From Protonemura montana (taxonomy: Eukaryota; Arthropoda; Insecta; Plecoptera; Nemouridae), in assembly GCA_947568835.1 (NCBI GenBank), contig OX387606.1, positions 14,260,001 to 14,324,000 of the forward strand: a DNA stretch of 64,000 nucleotides. Reading direction: 5' to 3'. How positions within the stretch are numbered: position 1 is the stretch's first letter; each line of letters opens with the position of its first letter. Position numbers and translations under genes: made by a program. The notes under the pieces are model-generated. The model saw only the letters and a program-made list of their open reading frames with translations. It had not been told where the DNA came from and did no database searches. Of the stretch, positions 49,098 through 62,165 are shown in pieces.

Positions 49098-52000
49098 CTA
49101 GTCTTCTCCGTTGAGATAAACGTCAAGAGGATTGAGTCCCCGTCTTCTAGAGGGTGGCGTAGTAATACGAGTTGCTGTAAAAGAATAATTTACAGAAATA
49201 AAAAAAAGTAAGTGAATGTAATATGATAATTCTCTTTTGCTTTTTGCAATTTTGACATAACACCGCATAATTTACATACGTGTCACCGTTTGTTGAGGAG
49301 TTAAGCAGTTGAGCCACTCTGTAAGGCTGATTTTTCTGTCGTGATTAATATCACAATACCGTGGCAATCTTTTTCCGCATCGCCGCAGTGATCGGTTGGC
49401 AGCAACGAGAGCCCGGAGGCTTTTCCATTCCTTACGCTCCAAAACCTGTTTGGAATAGAATAGAAAACAGATGATATGCCACGTACAGCATAAAATGCTA
49501 ATCGTTAAATTAATCTGTCACACCAAAGCAGCACCAAATTCATGGAAAATCTATGGTTTCTAGTCCTGCACTTACCTTGTTTTTGTTTTTGTCTAGTGCA
49601 TGGAAGTTCCACTTTGCTATGTGTTCTTCTGCTGATGGATTCCACATGGCCTCAGAGTCAGTACGTCCAGGCAGTCTGTAACACGGGAGTGACATATTTT
49701 AGAACACATTCCGACAAACAACGAAATAGTTCTTCAATTAGAACGCACCTTTCAGCATTGCCTGTTTTGTTATTCGACACGATCATCTTTTTCATTAGAT
49801 AGTCCATCAGCTCAGTAAGGAACTCTTGTTTGCGAGGCTCAGGGCATCCTAGAAAGAAAAATATTTGTTTGGTGATTATAATCAAAAATGCCCTGCCAAT
49901 TTGAAATATTTTTAATCAATCAATCAAAATTAAAAAATGTGTGTTTTTGTATCCATTATATCATACCACATGGCTACCAATAAAGAAACTGAATACCACA
50001 CAAGTTAAATTGTATGTTGCTTGCTGTTTTTAATTTAATAATGACAATAATAAAACCATGCTGTGAATACTGTTGTGTGTGTGTGTGTGTTTTTTTTTCA
50101 ATTAAAGCTAAACAAATAATCATCATTCTATTGTTAACATAACAACTATTATTTTAGAGAAATTTCAGAGAAATAACACAACTAGACAAATTCTCATCTT
50201 ACCATTCATAGGTCTGGATGGAGATGCAATCGAATCGCACTCTGGATTCTGATCTTTGACGGATGTCCCCGGAATCGGTTTCCCACTGTCTTCGTGAACG
50301 CACCAGCAATAACCTGTCAATCAGAGAAGCACATTTGTGGGGCATTTCTGCCTAACTTAAAAAGGACTCTGACAAGTCAATTTCGTATTTGCTTCCCTGC
50401 TTTAAGAGTTCAAAACGTGGGGAGTTATTCCAGAATAAAGCGTTTCTCCCACAGAAAAGAAAAAGGCCAATCTCTCAATTTGGAAATGGCCAAGAGTTAC
50501 CAAGCAATTACATTCACAAAAGTAAAATCTTGCTCACAAAGCTCAACTCTTTATGATATGGGAAATGCTATGCAAAATTTCATGGCTATGTCCAAAGTAT
50601 GAGCAAAAATGTTACCTGTAGACTTGTAGCACTGAATCTGATTGTATCTTCCGTCTTCTTTGCACTCAGGCACGTAAAGCTCGTTGTTTCCCGATTTCTG
50701 TTCGTCTAGTACTCCTCTGCGATCTGTCATGCAGTCAGCAGCCACTGAAACAAGTAATAGGTAGTCTTTCCAGGTGAAATTATTATTGAACTTGATTGCT
50801 TATAGTTTATTTATTTTTTTAATTTACATGCAAAGCAGTAGATTTGGAGCCATTTTTGATATTGTAAAAGTTCTGAAGCACAATCGTTTATCGGCATACA
50901 GTCAAAACGCACTAATTACCATTTTCATAGTTCTGCGATAAACATCGTTCAATTATTACAGTTGTGTGTATGTTTTTCGAACCGTGCTATTACTTGTAAG
51001 TGAATACAAATTTGGGAACATTTCAGACGGTAAAAGCGTACAGATAAAAGCGTATCTTTTAAACAACATTTTTTGGATTATTTTCAGCTTTGGTAGTCTG
51101 TAAAATAGGGACTTGAATGACGAAAAATGAAGTTAATGGATTTCAGCTATGCCTCGTCTGATCTTGAAATGCAGCATGCACGCAAAATAGCCAAGACCGT
51201 GAAAATCGTTCCTCATGCACTTACCCTCTGGTTCGCCTTTGCGATCGAAGCTTTCCTCTGCAAATCCGGGCAACAGATGACTGGTCATTGAAGTGACGCT
51301 GCCCTGCAAGACTGACAAACAATGACACTAAGTCAGAAGCAAGAAACGCAGCAGCCAAGATCCATGACAAGCTTCCACGTTTTTGTTAGCAGCTTAGCGT
51401 CGAGTGATTTCTGCGAAGTCTCGCTCGTATTAAATTGTAGGCCAAAGCAACAGCAACCCCCAACAAATCATTCTGAAAGCAGCACGGTTTGTCGGAACAG
51501 TTTCAAACGTTGACTTGTTTTCAATATTTCATTCAATTTACCAAAAAGATTCAGCATCATTCATCAAGATCCAATTATTCAATTCAAAATTTAAGGCATT
51601 CCAATCAATCACAAATGATTTATGAGTGACATGCATTCACATCTAACAGTTTCAGATTGAATTTGTTTCAATGCTGTTATTTCCCAAACATAATTAATAT
51701 ATAAAATTCAATATTTTTTTCTAATTTTGCCATCAAAATCACAATGATTGAAGTATTGAAAATATCAGCGTCCATGAGACTATAGTGCTTGCGACAGTAC
51801 CGTGTCTGTGCAACCAGATCGCAAGAAGCCAAAGCAATGTCCATCGCAGCTGTACCTAGCTTCGCGATAGAATGTAGCAAGATCGAAAGCTGCTGATTTG
51901 AGGCAGATGCGCCCTAAAGTAGAAGTAGCGGCAACGGTCTCTGTGAAAAAGCCAGTGGCGTGCCTAGAGGTCCGAACTTCATGGAGAGAATGCAAGAAAC

Positions 52001-55000
52001 AGACAATCCAAAAATGATGGGAAATTCTTTACAGTCCAATTGCTTGTTACTGTCCTTTACTGTCCTTTCAGAGAAAACAATTATATAAGTCAACCGATTG
52101 GGCAAGTCCCGTTTACAGAATTCTGGAATCTCTTTTTTTTTGTGTTACAAAAATAGCAACCAAATTTTAAGTGGAAGAGCAATTTAAGCCGTCCTTAGAA
52201 TGTGATCGCAGCCCTTCATCTCCCCCCAAGTCCGAAGATCAGGCTACGCCACCAATGCTTACAGGCAAAGGCGGTTTAAAGTATTTAGCGAGTCAAGCCA
52301 GCCACTGAAGTCGCCACACCTCGGCTACCGCGATAAGCGAACCTGTGGCGTTCTCACCGTTAGCGCCGCTCGCCTTGCCGAGATCGGCGCTCGCGAGGCC
52401 CGCCTCTGAACTCAGCGACAAAAACAGACGGAAAGAGACTAAAGAATAAGGACGCCTGGCATTTTGACAAAATAAACTGGTTGCTTTAGCCTACCTATTA
52501 AAAAAAAATTTTTGAAATTGAAATTAGAGTGGTGCCTGTAAATAGTTTTAATTGTACAGACATTTTAGATTCAGCAGTTCAGAACTGGCCCAAGTTACCA
52601 CAAATGAATCGCTTTGGCTTACTTCGTCATACACACATATAATATCTTACGAGACAAATGTTCTGTTTTGCGGTAGAAGAACTGGCCATACCAATCTTGG
52701 TGCGCTGTTAATGAAAAAAACAACATTGCTTTCTAAAAAACTAAAATTATAATTATTGCAGCATTCAGATTTAATTTGTTGAACCATTGGACATGTCTTC
52801 TTTGGAAGAAACATAATTCCTTTCAATAAACGCCATAAGCATAATTATTTTCACGGTATCCCAATGTAACGACAGTGTCACTTAGGAATTTAAAAAATCG
52901 TTACAACTAAAGGTATGAATTTAAAAATGTTGCAAATCAGCAATTGGGATGACCTAACAAACACAAAAATTATTAGAAATTACACATCTATTAGAAACTT
53001 ACGATTGAAATCGTGTCCCAAACAAGCGGCCCATTCTTCCCTAGAAATCCGGTCGTCGATATCCATGTCGCACATAGCAGCAAAAGTTCGCGCACATCGC
53101 TTGGGCTTGACGACCTTTCTAACGAGGCGCTGCAGGTCTTTGTACTCTTCCTTGACGAGGAATCCATCCGTATTAACATCCAGCTGTGTGAACTTCCACC
53201 CAAGCACAGTGCGGTCGAATTCAGCCGGCTCGGACGGTGCTGCTCCTAGTAAATTAAAAGAACATGTGCTTACCTAATTAAGAATGTTGGAAAACGTTGA
53301 GATTGAGTATTAGATAAATTACCAGCAATAGTGGGCAGTCTCTTGTATTCATTCTTGAAAATACCAAGCAAGTTGTTATTGAATGCAGTTCTCTCTTTTC
53401 GGTCACAATCTGGAAATAAAGATGCTTCTTTGTCAGCTCAAGTTGGCTTCAAATTTAGGTACATAAAGAAAATCTAATATATTTGCCTTTATTCTTTTTG
53501 TTTCCTCGAGCCAATGATGATCTCCTCCTGGTTCCAGGCTTGTTGCCTAGAAAACACAAAGATGACACTATGATGATTTTGTAATATACCATGTGTAATA
53601 TCACAATATTCCAAAAAGATGAAAGCAAGAATTATTTGCTGAAGAGGGGTTGTCGCTGATTTTACGGGAGGCTTATAATACAAAGAACTACATACAAGAA
53701 ACCGTCATTTTAAGTTAAGCTTTTATTACTATCCAAATTTATACGAACACCTGCACTGGAAATTTTAGTAAAGCTCTTAAGCCGCACGCATTCTTCACAG
53801 CCTCCATTCCCTGAGAAAACGCAGCCAAAGAATAGCAAAAGAGCTCTAGGATTTTATGAGCTGTATTTTGGTTGAAAATAGTTAATTATCTACTTGATCA
53901 AGGTAAAATGGTATAATTTTTTAAATTTATGTATACCTATAAAGTGATTGCAGTGTTTTAATAATTATTCGTTGCCTAGGTACAACAGGTCCACCCCTAA
54001 AGAAGATATAACTGCAAAACACCGAGACAAGCTTTCTAGTTTGGTAAGGCTGCCTAAGCTTGTGACTTCAAACTTTGATTTTGGAGACAGCATTGGTTAG
54101 AATAAGGATTTTATCACATCCAACCGTCAATGGTGACATAGAGGTTTTGTGACCCCTACGCTGACTTTTAGTTTCTGTGTGTGTGTTTTTTTTTAATTTG
54201 TTACTTCGGACCCTGGTTCAGTTGCACATTTTTCCAGTCTGGCTCCCCTTCCAACCATCGCTTGCTGGTTTCAGCTCCCTAGTGGAATCACCAGAAAAAC
54301 CAAAAAACCCTGCAACAACCTAAATCTTTCGAGAAATAAAACGGGATTCGAGGAATGGAGTCAGACGTTCTGTCCTGTGGCCATTGAATTAGCATCTCAT
54401 CAAAGAGTTGCTAAGAACTCGCCATTACGAGTCGCCTTAGTCTCTTCCGCCTTGAGGGGATCCCTTATCCCAACCGACAAAAATTGGAGTATGTGTACCC
54501 GGATAGCTCATTTGGTAGAGCACCCCACTGACAATTGGTAGGCCCCAGGTTCTTATCCCAGTTTGGTTGCACATTTTTCCAGTCTAGCTTCTCTTCCAGT
54601 CTTAGAAATTGCAAAGAATTTTTCTAGGGTAAGAAAATGTAGGTTGCTCAGGCTTTCCCACCTGCCTTGCACTTACCTTTTCGCTGGGCACAGTTGGGCT
54701 TGGTGAACTGCACCGAAGTGTTTGGGATTGGCTGCCCCGACGGTTTGACACACCAACAGTAAGCGGACTCCGCGTGGCACTGCACGGGTGCATACGTTCC
54801 ATCTTGGAGGCACGCAGGAACGAAGAACGGGCGGGCGCCGCTTGCCGGCCGGCTTTGACGTTGTGACAGCGTCAGGTCAGACCAGCACGGCTGTACTTCT
54901 ATCAGGAATATCAGTGGAGATATGAGAACGACATGGCCCAGACATGGAAGTATGGATATGTGAGAGTTAACATTTTTTTGAAAGTCATGTGTGGTAGACT

Positions 55001-58000
55001 CACTACTAAAGCCTCGATCGCTTCTCGTAGCAAGAAATTTCCTTTGAATTAGTTTTTTCCAATTTGTCAGTGCTCAGGACCCCGTTGCAAAAGCCAATGC
55101 ATTTATACTCTCTCCTTAGAGTCCTTTTTTAAAAGTATCTAGATAACAATTCTCTTTAAAACTAGACCTGTAACATTCTGTAATAAAATAGCAGAATCAA
55201 ATGATATGATACACCTATAGTAATTGCAATTTTCAAAAGGCTCAACCACTCGCAAGCCTTGACTAACGGGGATTTATTTTTTATTTTTTCATATTTGATT
55301 TGTTTTTGTTTATATTTTGTTTTGTTATTGTCATTCTCATGTAAAAAAAGAATAATAGAAATGCTTCACACCATTTAACAAAAAAAAAAATCTTTTCAGG
55401 TTGGCCAGATCAACACAGCAAAATTTAAGCTTAATGCAAAGAAATTCGGGGGTAAAGTTGTTATCACTGTGGTAACAAGTAACAAATCTTCAAAATTTAC
55501 AAATCTCATTTGTATAACACCCAATGTTAAACAAACTCTCCTAAGTAGATCTGGCTCCAGTCCTTTCTCCCCCCCCCCCCCCCCCCCTCTCTTTTCCATA
55601 CAAACTGCAAAATTGTTGATTGACCTTCTTTGAACCATGCCACCAATAAATCAACTGTGATACCAAAATTGATCATTTTCTCGATGTTTCTTTGTTTTAT
55701 AGCAGTCGATCTGCAGACGAGTCCGCAATCTGTTCCCAAGGTCCCGACATTTTTGGTCTCTACCAGCCAGCAGCCAGGATTCTGCTAAATTGAAAAGTTT
55801 CTCTCGCGTTCTGGACAAGCTCGAATGCCGCGTGCATTGAATGCTAAGTCGATAAGCCCACCATTATCCATTCGGAAGAGACAGGTAAATCTTAATTGAT
55901 TATTTGAGTAAGATTTTTTTCTAGACGAAGCGAACTTGAAAGCTGTTCAGGAAGAGCGGTTGATTGAGCTGCTCTCAATTCTGGTTTCGCTTAGAGACTT
56001 TTGTTATCTAGGAAAATAATCGAGAAACATCTGCAGCGATTTGTTTGTTTGACATGCCATGCCCTGCGATGACAGCGCTGCTATTTTGCTTAACGCTTGC
56101 TCGCGGGAATACATTTCTGTGAATCCCTGTCTTGTCGCTTCAAGAAAGCTGAAAAAAATTAAAATGCTAACTCTGTCTCTTCTAGAAACCAAAGCTGACA
56201 TAAATAAAAATATTCTTTGTTAAAATATGCCATTTTTTTGGGGTGGATCTTGTCTCCTGAGTCAAAGAATCCCTCAGGAGGGATCTTAACTGCGTATGCA
56301 GTGTATCGTAATGAGAGTGGGAGTGAGACCGATAGACGAGAGCCAAAAGGTGAAAAATGGCAGACCTTGACTTGAGCTGAGTGCATAGTTTTGTATACTT
56401 TTGTGCGAAACTCTAGTCCCGACAGCACGGGCAGCGTAGGTCTCATGGAGCGTGCCGCTTTCATTTTCAACACATAGCAATACCCATTCTTTTCTCTAAG
56501 GCAATACATCTACGTTTTTGTAGACTTTAGGGGACCTGCACGAGTCGTGAATCTATACCCTCAACAGAGCAAGTCCGATACCACACCAATGTATAGGTAC
56601 TCTATTTCTTGTTGAGAAGAAAGACGGCGATTACGTTCAAATTTGACATACCGCTACCATTGATGCGAACTAATTGTGACATCTTGAACGGATTGTTGCT
56701 TTAGACCTGCACCAAACTTGTGACGAGGCTATTCAGTCACGAGCAGGATCTTTGGTTGCGACCAGATATCACGGAAGTTACCTTTGCACTTCCCCCGGTG
56801 CTTGACGGTGACCGGAGTGCCCGTGCACTGCGCCTTCAGCAGCTGACACCGACTGGGGTAGGTCTTGTTGTCCGTGCCACACACGTGTTGTCGATGCGCT
56901 GATTTGTCGTTGGCCAGGCATGTCTGCAGGCGCGTCGCGCAGTCGCTCCTCTGCAATGATTTCATTAAGGTTGTGATGTTTAACCAACGTTTAACGGAGC
57001 ATCATCGCCGTGACGAATAACGAAATTTATCATGGTGGTTTAATGAGGGTGTGGGGGGGGGGGGGGGGGGGGACGATGTACTTCCATGATGTAGCAATTG
57101 TTATTCGTTTCACATCAGAATAACTTTAACTAGTACTTCAATGTCACATTAAGTAAGAAAATATAATTTTATTTGTTGTATAGATCGTTTCTCAGAAAGT
57201 CCACCGCCTTCAATTGACACTTAGACCCGGTTTTACAGTCAACAGCAGTAACTAGGTTCATGGCTATTTAAAGGGTTGGTGTACATTCGGTGATTACTGA
57301 TAACAAAAAACCCCAAATGGATTTATGCAGATAACTTCGTTTTGTTGAACTGGGCCCTGAGAGAATGACGAATTCATGTTTTTTTCAAAATTTATTCGGA
57401 CTTTCTGTTGCCTTGGCTTGCACATTGCGAGCATCTCTAGTAATCACATACGGAAATCAGTTTCGTTTTTCCTCTTTTCGGTACATGACGTATCACCTAG
57501 CAAAAAGCCTTGCCACTCCCTGGCCATCATTGGTGCAGAGCACGTCCAATTAGTAATAAATCCGTGTATTTTTTCCACGCGAATTGAATCGAAGTGATCA
57601 TCATCAGGTTCTTGATTGGCAGTTTGCTTTTCATTTACATCACCGCATCATTTTCATTAATCATTCGCAGATCAAAGTTCGCTTCCATAATTTTCTTAAT
57701 TAGCATAAGTCTTAAGATGCTGCATGCGCGATGAAGTAAGTGTATTCATAAATCTCTCATTGTTTCTGTAAGTGTATCGATCATAAAGAAATCTAATTAC
57801 GGATTCCGCGAGGTTCATGGAACAGCTCTGTGTAATATATCGAGTCAGACAAGATATGTGAGACTGCTTTCCTCCCCGTCTCGTCTACATGGCTAACAAG
57901 AGAATGCACCATTGCAACGAACAAGACGAGATACTGTAATTTCCTCATATTTGCTCAATTAAATGGTTTCGTTAATCACCGAGAGCGACTCCTGTTTTTC

Positions 58001-59428
58001 ATCTCTCTGTATGCTCCATGCCTGCGCCCAGCAGATGTGAGTTCTGTTCTCACTACTCTGTGGCGTTGGCGCCGCGAATGACGGCATTCGCGGACGAGTG
58101 GACTAGAGTGGACTGGTTAGCAAGTGCTTGGATGTGGCGCCAGCACAGGCCAACAATTTCTACTTGACTCGGATTTTTTTTTATCATTATTTTTATACGC
58201 CTAATTAAGATACACACGGCGTTCCGTTTAAGCTCGCGAAGGTTTTTGTTCGCATTTTCGTACCTCTAGCATTTTGCCCATGGTCGATCGGCCGACCGAC
58301 ATACACGGAGAAGTCGGAGACTGACCAAATAGTTGATAACATCCTTGAATATCGACGTAAGGTCCTCTACCATGCTGAGATTCCTTCGCGAGAGTCCTTG
58401 CTTGTATTTACAAAGTCATTCGGCAAATTAAATTATTGGGATTCTTATCTGCAGACTGCAGAAATGGCTTATGAAATATGAACTGGCCAATGAAATCAGG
58501 CTGACAGCAAAATTGTATTCGTTATATCATTTACTTACAAGGCCCGAATAGAAAACAAATATAATCCAACAAAACAACTGCATCGATACCTACAATACGA
58601 TAATTCGCAAACGTATCCGCAACGCAATTTGTAATTGTCGTTCAACACCCAGCGCTCACACAATATCAAATGTTTTATGATGCGCTTGACTGCGACGGTC
58701 GTTCCGTTATGCGTATTGTATTCTTTATTTTTTTTCCATTATGCACCAACAAAGAATGATTAATTGAATAACTGGTCTTTATTGAATGATGACAGCTTAA
58801 TTCGTGATGCAAACAAAATGCAGGATACTCAAGTTGTAAGTCAAAGACTTGACTGACAACTGACACTTACAATCAACCGCAGGGCGTGAAACTAACTAGT
58901 TCTAAGATGATAAATAAACGTAATTTTCTGACTGTCGATGTAGTGTACATGTAAGGTGGGGAAGGTAATAAAACCTTTCTTTTCTCTTAGGTTAAACCCT
59001 TCTTTTAGTAAGAACATTACTGTGAAAATGCATGAACGTAGGTAGCACAGCGAGAACTCCGGTACTATCGGAAATATAAATTGCATGATATGACAACGCA
59101 TGTGGACGAAAGATCGCGACTGGTTAAATTGAAACAAAAACTTTGACCGCACGTGCATGCGTCGGCGTATGACAGCAGGTCTATTAGGTAAAGTGTATGG
59201 GTAAAGTTGCCGACACCTAATTAAATTACAACTCATTTTAAGACCAGAGCAATGAACGGAGGGATTCGCCATAGAATAAAAGTTTCACACCTCTGTATGA
59301 AAAGCTATAAGAATATTTGATGGGAGACCTACCTTTGGAACACGCTGAGAGGCCACCGACAAGATTCTTCTTTCACACAGCACTAATATCACGAGGAAAA
59401 AGAAACCAACAGAAGCACGAGGAACCAT
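49098..59428 (-). CDS. SMOC: SMOC/Pentagone-like secreted modular calcium-binding protein
   Basis: Matricellular proteins of this family bind heparan sulfate and tune BMP/Dpp signalling. Exons: 59333-59428, 56782-56950, 54677-54898, 53487-53546, 53323-53409, 53003-53245, 51801-51913, 51225-51303, 50616-50744, 50203-50313, 49749-49848, 49576-49675, 49280-49445, 49098-49174; 583 aa. Order: signal peptide (FFFLVILVLC), Kazal (VCGTDNKTYPSRC), thyroglobulin-1 (YCWCV), basic linker, an EC module with EF loops at 234-245 and 271-282, a cysteine-rich segment (293-330), second thyroglobulin-1 (GYCWCV), and a C-terminal EC module with loops at 498-509 and 535-546. The 53487-53546 exon appears to use a GC donor (AAAG|GCAAAT). 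An upstream in-frame ATG at 59495-59497 would put the signal sequence inside, so the lower ATG is preferred. Confidence 0.93.
50072..50091. repeat. (TG)n microsatellite
   Basis: Short GT/TG run followed by poly(T) in a SMOC intron. Confidence 0.9.
51952..52253. mobile_element. possible degenerate hAT-like element
   Basis: CAGTGGCGTGCCTAGAG at the left and GGCTACGCCACCA at the right are roughly inverted and resemble hAT termini, but no matching 8-bp flanks are found. The left end lies about 40 bp upstream of the acceptor of the SMOC cysteine-rich exon. Confidence 0.35.
54205..54262 (+). mobile_element. SINE 3' fragment
   Basis: GGTTCAGTTGCACATTTTTCC and the following CAGTCTGGCT match the post-B-box part of the fuller copy at about 54497-54600; the tRNA-like head is missing. 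Confidence 0.6.
54497..54602 (+). mobile_element. tRNA-derived SINE
   Basis: TAGCTCATTTGG (A box, 54504-54515) and GGTTCTTATCCC (B box, 54548-54559) are spaced as in a tRNA, followed by TTGGTTGCACATTTTTCC and CAGTCTAGCT. The acceptor stem does not pair and the body runs past tRNA length, so it is a SINE, not a tRNA gene. It sits 75 bp from the first SMOC thyroglobulin exon. Confidence 0.7.
54899..56781. other. SMOC intron
   Basis: Holds a 19-bp poly(C) at 55569-55587 and otherwise no recognised feature. Confidence 0.6.
55569..55587. repeat. poly(C) tract, 19 bp
   Basis: Uninterrupted C run in a SMOC intron. Confidence 0.9.
57053..57072. repeat. poly(G) tract, 20 bp
   Basis: Uninterrupted G run about 100 bp upstream of the Kazal exon acceptor. 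Confidence 0.9.
58072..58093. repeat. perfect 9-bp stem, 4-nt loop inverted repeat
   Basis: CCGCGAATG and CATTCGCGG around the loop ACGG, in the large first SMOC intron, within a locally GC-rich stretch. Confidence 0.8.
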
Positions 59429-62165
59429 TTTTTTGAACAATAATGTCTCGCGAAAAAGAACGATTTTGAACTGTAACGGAAAAGTAACGACATGCACTCC
59501 AACTTTTTTACTGGTTCAAGCAGAGCTTCCGGCTCTCGTGTTCGAGTCCATGCTGAAAATAACTTTCCTTAAAACATCCTCGGTGGTGCGCTGCTTCTTT
59601 CGTACTAAGAGTAAGCTTTCGAGTATTTGCCTCCAGGCTGCGGTGTCAGCTGACCATCTTTCCCACTCACTCTCTCACCAGTAACACTGCATTCCTCTTC
59701 CACAAAAGGTACCCGAATAGTAGGTAAAGTAAACTAACGCTATTCAAAAAAGGGGTTCCAGTTTTTTTGTGTTAAAATCCAGGTTTAACAAAGTGGACGA
59801 AAGATTTGTCACCCCTCAAAATATGGTAGGACTTTTATCAATAAATATATGAGGGTGATTTACGATTATTGGATTCTATAATTTTAGGAATAAAATGGTT
59901 GGATTCCAGATACAGAATTTTCTTACTATTTCAGGTGACAAAATCATTCATTTTATTGATCATGTTTCACTTTTTACTCTTAATTAAAATCCACAAATCT
60001 TAGCATTTTCTGTATGATCATTTGCAATCAATTGCTTATCAACCTGTAACACAATTGTGAAACATTTTGATAATACAACAATTGCATACTTCAGGGGCTC
60101 GACCCACCAATGTCACAAACACCGCAATAACAATGCAGTGGATTCAACATAAAATGCACGCATTCAATTCGATGGTGTGTGTGCCAACAATATGTAGATA
60201 CATATAAGCTGCTTCATTATTAACACAAAAAAACAGTTTCCCAGCTGGTCTAAATGCTCTCACTCAAAATGAAAGATAGAACCCATAAACTGCACTATTG
60301 CACAGTGCAACACAATGTACTCATAAAAAAAAAGAAAAAAACACATGCTTAAAACAATAAAATTTACTCAAATTAGATGCAACATCATAAATTCTTTCCT
60401 GGTATTTTCCAATAACAATCGCAATAAAATGGTTGCAGTGAGTCAATCTTTGCGTAATAACCGTCAAAATGTACATAACCTTTGGGGCTCCCAACGGAAC
60501 GAGTTCGACCCCAATTAATTAACTACTAGTTTCTACAATGCTGCTCACTACCTACGAGGAGACCACATGGATTCATATTAAAAATAAATATAGCTAATAT
60601 ACCTACCGATTTCTTACAATTACTGCATTAATATTGAAATTCTCGCACGTACACATACAATACAAACTCTAGCGATCTAGCGTAGTTTGCGGTTGTACAA
60701 TTCGTAATTATGATATCTCTGTAAGGCATCACCATTGTAAATCGGCAGAATTAGTTTTCGACAATTTCAATACCTTCGGAATGTAACATAATCGCTGTAA
60801 TACATCCGTTTCTCTATTTACAAAAAAAGCTTGTTAATCAATCGGATCAATGGTTTGATCAACAAATGTAAGGCCAATCGTTGCTCTCAAGCAAATCACA
60901 ACCCTCGGCTGTCATTTTTAATGGCCAACAAAGAGAGGACTGTTTAAATGATGAAATATTATCCTGTGTGCCTACCGCACCACATTCATCGCAAAAAAAA
61001 TGTAGCAAGTCAAAATTAAGTACTAATATTTGCTGCCAGCCTGATTGCCTCTTTACATATCCCTTGGTGAATGAATTACGTAGCAGACGATTAGTGTTAA
61101 AAATGACTTTTAAGGAGTTTTTATAAAATTGTAGTAGCACGAAATGACCTATGCGTACTTTAAACTACTACCCAGTATTCCAAGAATAAGGCTCACACTG
61201 AACTGTGTGCTATGAAGATTTTCAGACCTGTAATATTTATTTGTATAAAATCTAATACTTTGCAATTTAAAAATGTATTTGCAGTTATAGCGTTCGTTGC
61301 TACCACTCGAGGCAAAGGCCTATCGTTTTAAATTAGTTAATAATATTACAGATTATCTTAATATCGACGTTGGAATGAACTTGAAAAGCCGCCGTTATCA
61401 ACTAGTCCCACAGAATTCTGTTTCCAGAACAAATTGACCTCGGGTACGCTCAAATCTATCAACTAATTCTTTAGGTATAAAAGGGAAGTAAATGCTTAAT
61501 TTTCCACTTTTGGAGAGAATCAAAGTAAGAAGTACCTTGGCCTAGATTGTGGCAAGGCAGCTAAAATTTGAGCAAAGTTGATATAAAAAAATCCCCTAGC
61601 ACGCTTCGACGATGTTGTATTACGAAGGCGTTGGCATAGCTTGGATGGAATGATGAGTCACGGTAAGAATATTTGCCGTTCGCGGCTAACTTGTCGACGA
61701 CTTCTGATTGAAAGCGGTTCACGCAGCTAGCGGCGAGTCGCTCGCACACTATTGGAGTAGCACTAGAGTTTTTTTTCGCGATTATATTATTAACTTTGTC
61801 CGACGTTGGAAGACTAGGCCTGAGCACGGTATTGTCGATTGAATGATAGGTCCCAATGCGATGGCTGAACTAATGTCCCTGCACCTGTAAAAGAAAGTAT
61901 GTTCGTTACTGGCCTGCAAAATTAACAGATGTAGACATATGTAACAAAAACCTTGAAATTTAGGGTGGTTTCAGGTCGCGTCAGAGATTAGCGAATAGGT
62001 TGCATTACGCTATCTCTAGCCAGATATGAAAGCAGATTTTTAATTAGCTGGATCAAGAAAAAAGGAAATTCACAGAGACCTACAGATTAAAAAAAAAAAC
62101 CCATCTAATTATTTTGCTACGTACCATTATTTACATTGCCTCAGCTGGCTGAAACTGGCAACGTG
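59429..62165. other. SMOC upstream and CREB3-like downstream region
   Basis: The left part should contain the SMOC promoter, though no TATA/Inr pair stands out. The rest is probably 3'UTR and downstream flank of the bZIP gene. An open minus-strand frame at 61561-61827 follows a plausible acceptor but matches nothing I know. Confidence 0.45.

Noticed and set aside
54497-54569. tRNA gene
   Set aside because: A and B boxes exist, but the acceptor stem does not pair and related tails follow at another locus, so it is a SINE.
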